DNA of 6,292 nt from Candidatus Poseidoniaceae archaeon (GTDB taxonomy: Archaea; Thermoplasmatota; Poseidoniia; Poseidoniales; Poseidoniaceae): positions 1 through 6,292 of the forward strand of contig JALRLN010000083.1 in NCBI GenBank assembly GCA_023254445.1, given 5' to 3'. Of this stretch, positions 5,817-6,292 are shown in pieces. Below the pieces are notes generated by a model. That model worked only from the letters and a program-made list of their open reading frames with translations, was not told where the DNA came from and made no database searches. The position numbers and the translations under genes were made by a program. The first letter of the stretch is position 1; every line of letters starts with the position of its first letter.

Positions 5817-6292
5817 AGTCGTCTTGGCCCCGCTTTCGGATGGGCTTCGGCCCTCGGTTGTGGGCATGCCCACCCGATTTTCCTTTCGCCCTTCGGAAGG
5901 GGCCCTTGGGAAGAACGCGTCCGCGCCCTCCGCTGCGGCCTCCTGGCCGCTCGCCCCGCGGGTTCTCGTCGCGGCCACGCGTGTTGAAGTCGCCACGAGG
6001 TCCTTCGCGGGGTTGGAAACCACCGCGCGGTCCACCACGCTGACCACCGCGTGCTTGGAAGCCGTTTCGTTGCCCACCGCGATCGCTTCGACCGCCGCGC
6101 TGCGCTGCGTCTGGTCCGCAACGGAAGCAGCTGCTTCGGCTCGCGAAGTTGTTCGCGCCACAATCGTTGCAGGTCCAATCACCGGGTTTTGGCGCGTTCC
6201 GGTCGTGTCCACCGCGCTGGTCGCGGTCGCCGCCCCTGCGGTCGTTGCCTCGGTCGAAGCGTCCACCCCGGTCGCCGCCCCTGCGGTCGTTG
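5815..6292 (-). CDS. RGG - RanBP2 zinc finger - RGG protein, C-terminal 158 residues (5' end outside window)
   Basis: A likely RNA-binding protein, cut by the right edge of the window. The frame starts mid-gene at 6291 and ends with TGA at 5815-5817; no start codon lies in it, so ATG-based searches miss it and pick a false overlapping frame instead. Visible residues 1-37 hold four RGG motifs with a 15-residue repeat (NDRRGGDR twice). Residues 39-58 form a textbook RanBP2-type zinc finger, W-x-C-x2-C-x3-N-x6-C-x2-C (W39, C41, C44, N48, C55, C58). Residues 65-126 hold five more RGG and several RG motifs with Phe, Gln and Pro; the end is basic (FRRAKGKSGG...KPIRKRGQDD). In eukaryotes RanBP2 fingers of this kind (ZRANB2, FUS, EWS, TAF15) bind single-stranded RNA, and RGG regions bind RNA and promote condensates. 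Here the role is inferred. The unseen N-terminus could be a DEAD-box helicase, an RRM or a cold-shock domain. It lies 9 bp before the TPR membrane-protein gene. Confidence 0.88.
   Translation of the reverse strand, partial: NDRRGGDRGGRFDRGNDRRGGDRDQRGGHDRNAPKPGDWTCNDCGANNFASRSSCFRCGPDAAQRGGRSDRGGQRNGFQARGGQRGGPRGGFQPREGPRGDFNTRGRDENPRGERPGGRSGGRGRVLPKGPFRRAKGKSGGHAHNRGPKPIRKRGQDD
6118..6177 (-). other. RanBP2-type zinc finger
   Basis: The encoded segment WTCNDCGANNFASRSSCFRC has all six signature positions: the leading Trp, two Cys pairs for Zn, and the Asn three residues after the second Cys that in ZRANB2-type fingers contacts RNA. Spacing is exactly canonical (x, x2, x3, x6, x2). Arg at 52 and Phe at 56 are compatible with the RNA-binding subclass. 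Confidence 0.9.
6224..6292 (-). repeat. Start of a 45-bp in-frame tandem repeat in the RGG region
   Basis: A 24-base sequence at 6224-6247 recurs exactly at 6269-6292, a period of 45 bases or 15 codons, each copy encoding NDRRGGDR. The 21 bases between have diverged (GGRFDRG against DQRGGHD-type sequence). The array probably continues beyond the right edge. The pattern fits growth of an RGG tract by duplication of whole units without breaking the frame. Confidence 0.75.

Noticed and set aside
5860..5873. 14-bp palindrome GTGGGCATGCCCAC
   Set aside because: It lies inside the coding end of the zinc-finger protein (GGHAH), at no gene boundary; likely chance in GC-rich DNA.
5842..5901. Short hairpins GGGC-TTCG-GCCC and CCCTT-CGG-AAGGG near the end of the zinc-finger gene
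   Set aside because: Stems of 4-5 bp in GC-rich coding sequence are expected by chance; no T-run and translation continues through them.
5667..6266. A 199-codon minus-strand frame beginning MDASTEATTAG
   Set aside because: It overlaps the zinc-finger gene in another frame and runs into the TPR gene. The frame one step away has a perfect zinc finger and RGG repeats and ends at a well-placed stop.
1..6292. CRISPR array, tRNA, rRNA, insertion sequence or integrase
   Set aside because: No regularly spaced direct repeats, cloverleaf-like segments, terminal inverted repeats or transposase/integrase motifs were seen. The only tandem repeat is the in-frame RGG unit.

Overview
This window looks like the genome of a GC-rich marine archaeon, most likely a Marine Group II euryarchaeote (Poseidoniales). 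The inference rests on four things: a giant secreted multi-domain protein anchored by one C-terminal membrane helix; its cytoplasmic tail of repeated Q/Y/A-rich units ending in poly-Q; an N-terminal TPR protein with a membrane hairpin; and the roughly 60-67% GC coding style. No rRNA or other taxonomic marker is present, so this is inference.

Layout. The first ~60 bases are AT-richer (23 of 60 are G/C, against 40 of the next 60). Read on the minus strand they resemble a phage tail-fibre fragment, so the left edge is probably a chimeric join or a foreign remnant. From about 61 to 4329 (+) runs one very large surface-protein gene whose 5' end is missing. In order it shows CARDB/Ig-like sheets, a MAM-like jelly-roll with a perfect EF-hand loop, more Ig-like sheets, a glutamine-amidotransferase-fold domain without its catalytic Cys, PKD/Ig-like domains, one transmembrane helix, and a tail with two copies of a 27-residue Q/Y/A repeat. 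It converges with the minus-strand cluster: the two stop codons are 6 bp apart and a perfect 8-bp hairpin lies at the junction.

The minus-strand cluster is read from right to left. First comes the C-terminal part of an RNA-binding-type protein (5815-6292, truncated at the right edge) with the order RGG - RanBP2 zinc finger - RGG. This gene has no start codon inside the window and is easily missed. After 9 bp follows a 355-residue TPR protein with a two-helix membrane hairpin and an acidic C-terminus; its likely Shine-Dalgarno overlaps the stop codon of the RGG gene. After a 66-bp gap holding a perfect 7+7 dyad comes a 111-residue protein of unknown function.

How the genes work together: the three minus-strand genes look co-transcribed, with translational coupling likely for the first two. 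The surface-protein gene is an independent, convergent unit. The most interesting item is the RGG-zinc finger-RGG arrangement, which resembles the C-terminal half of the eukaryotic FUS/EWS/TAF15 RNA-binding proteins, here in an apparently archaeal setting.
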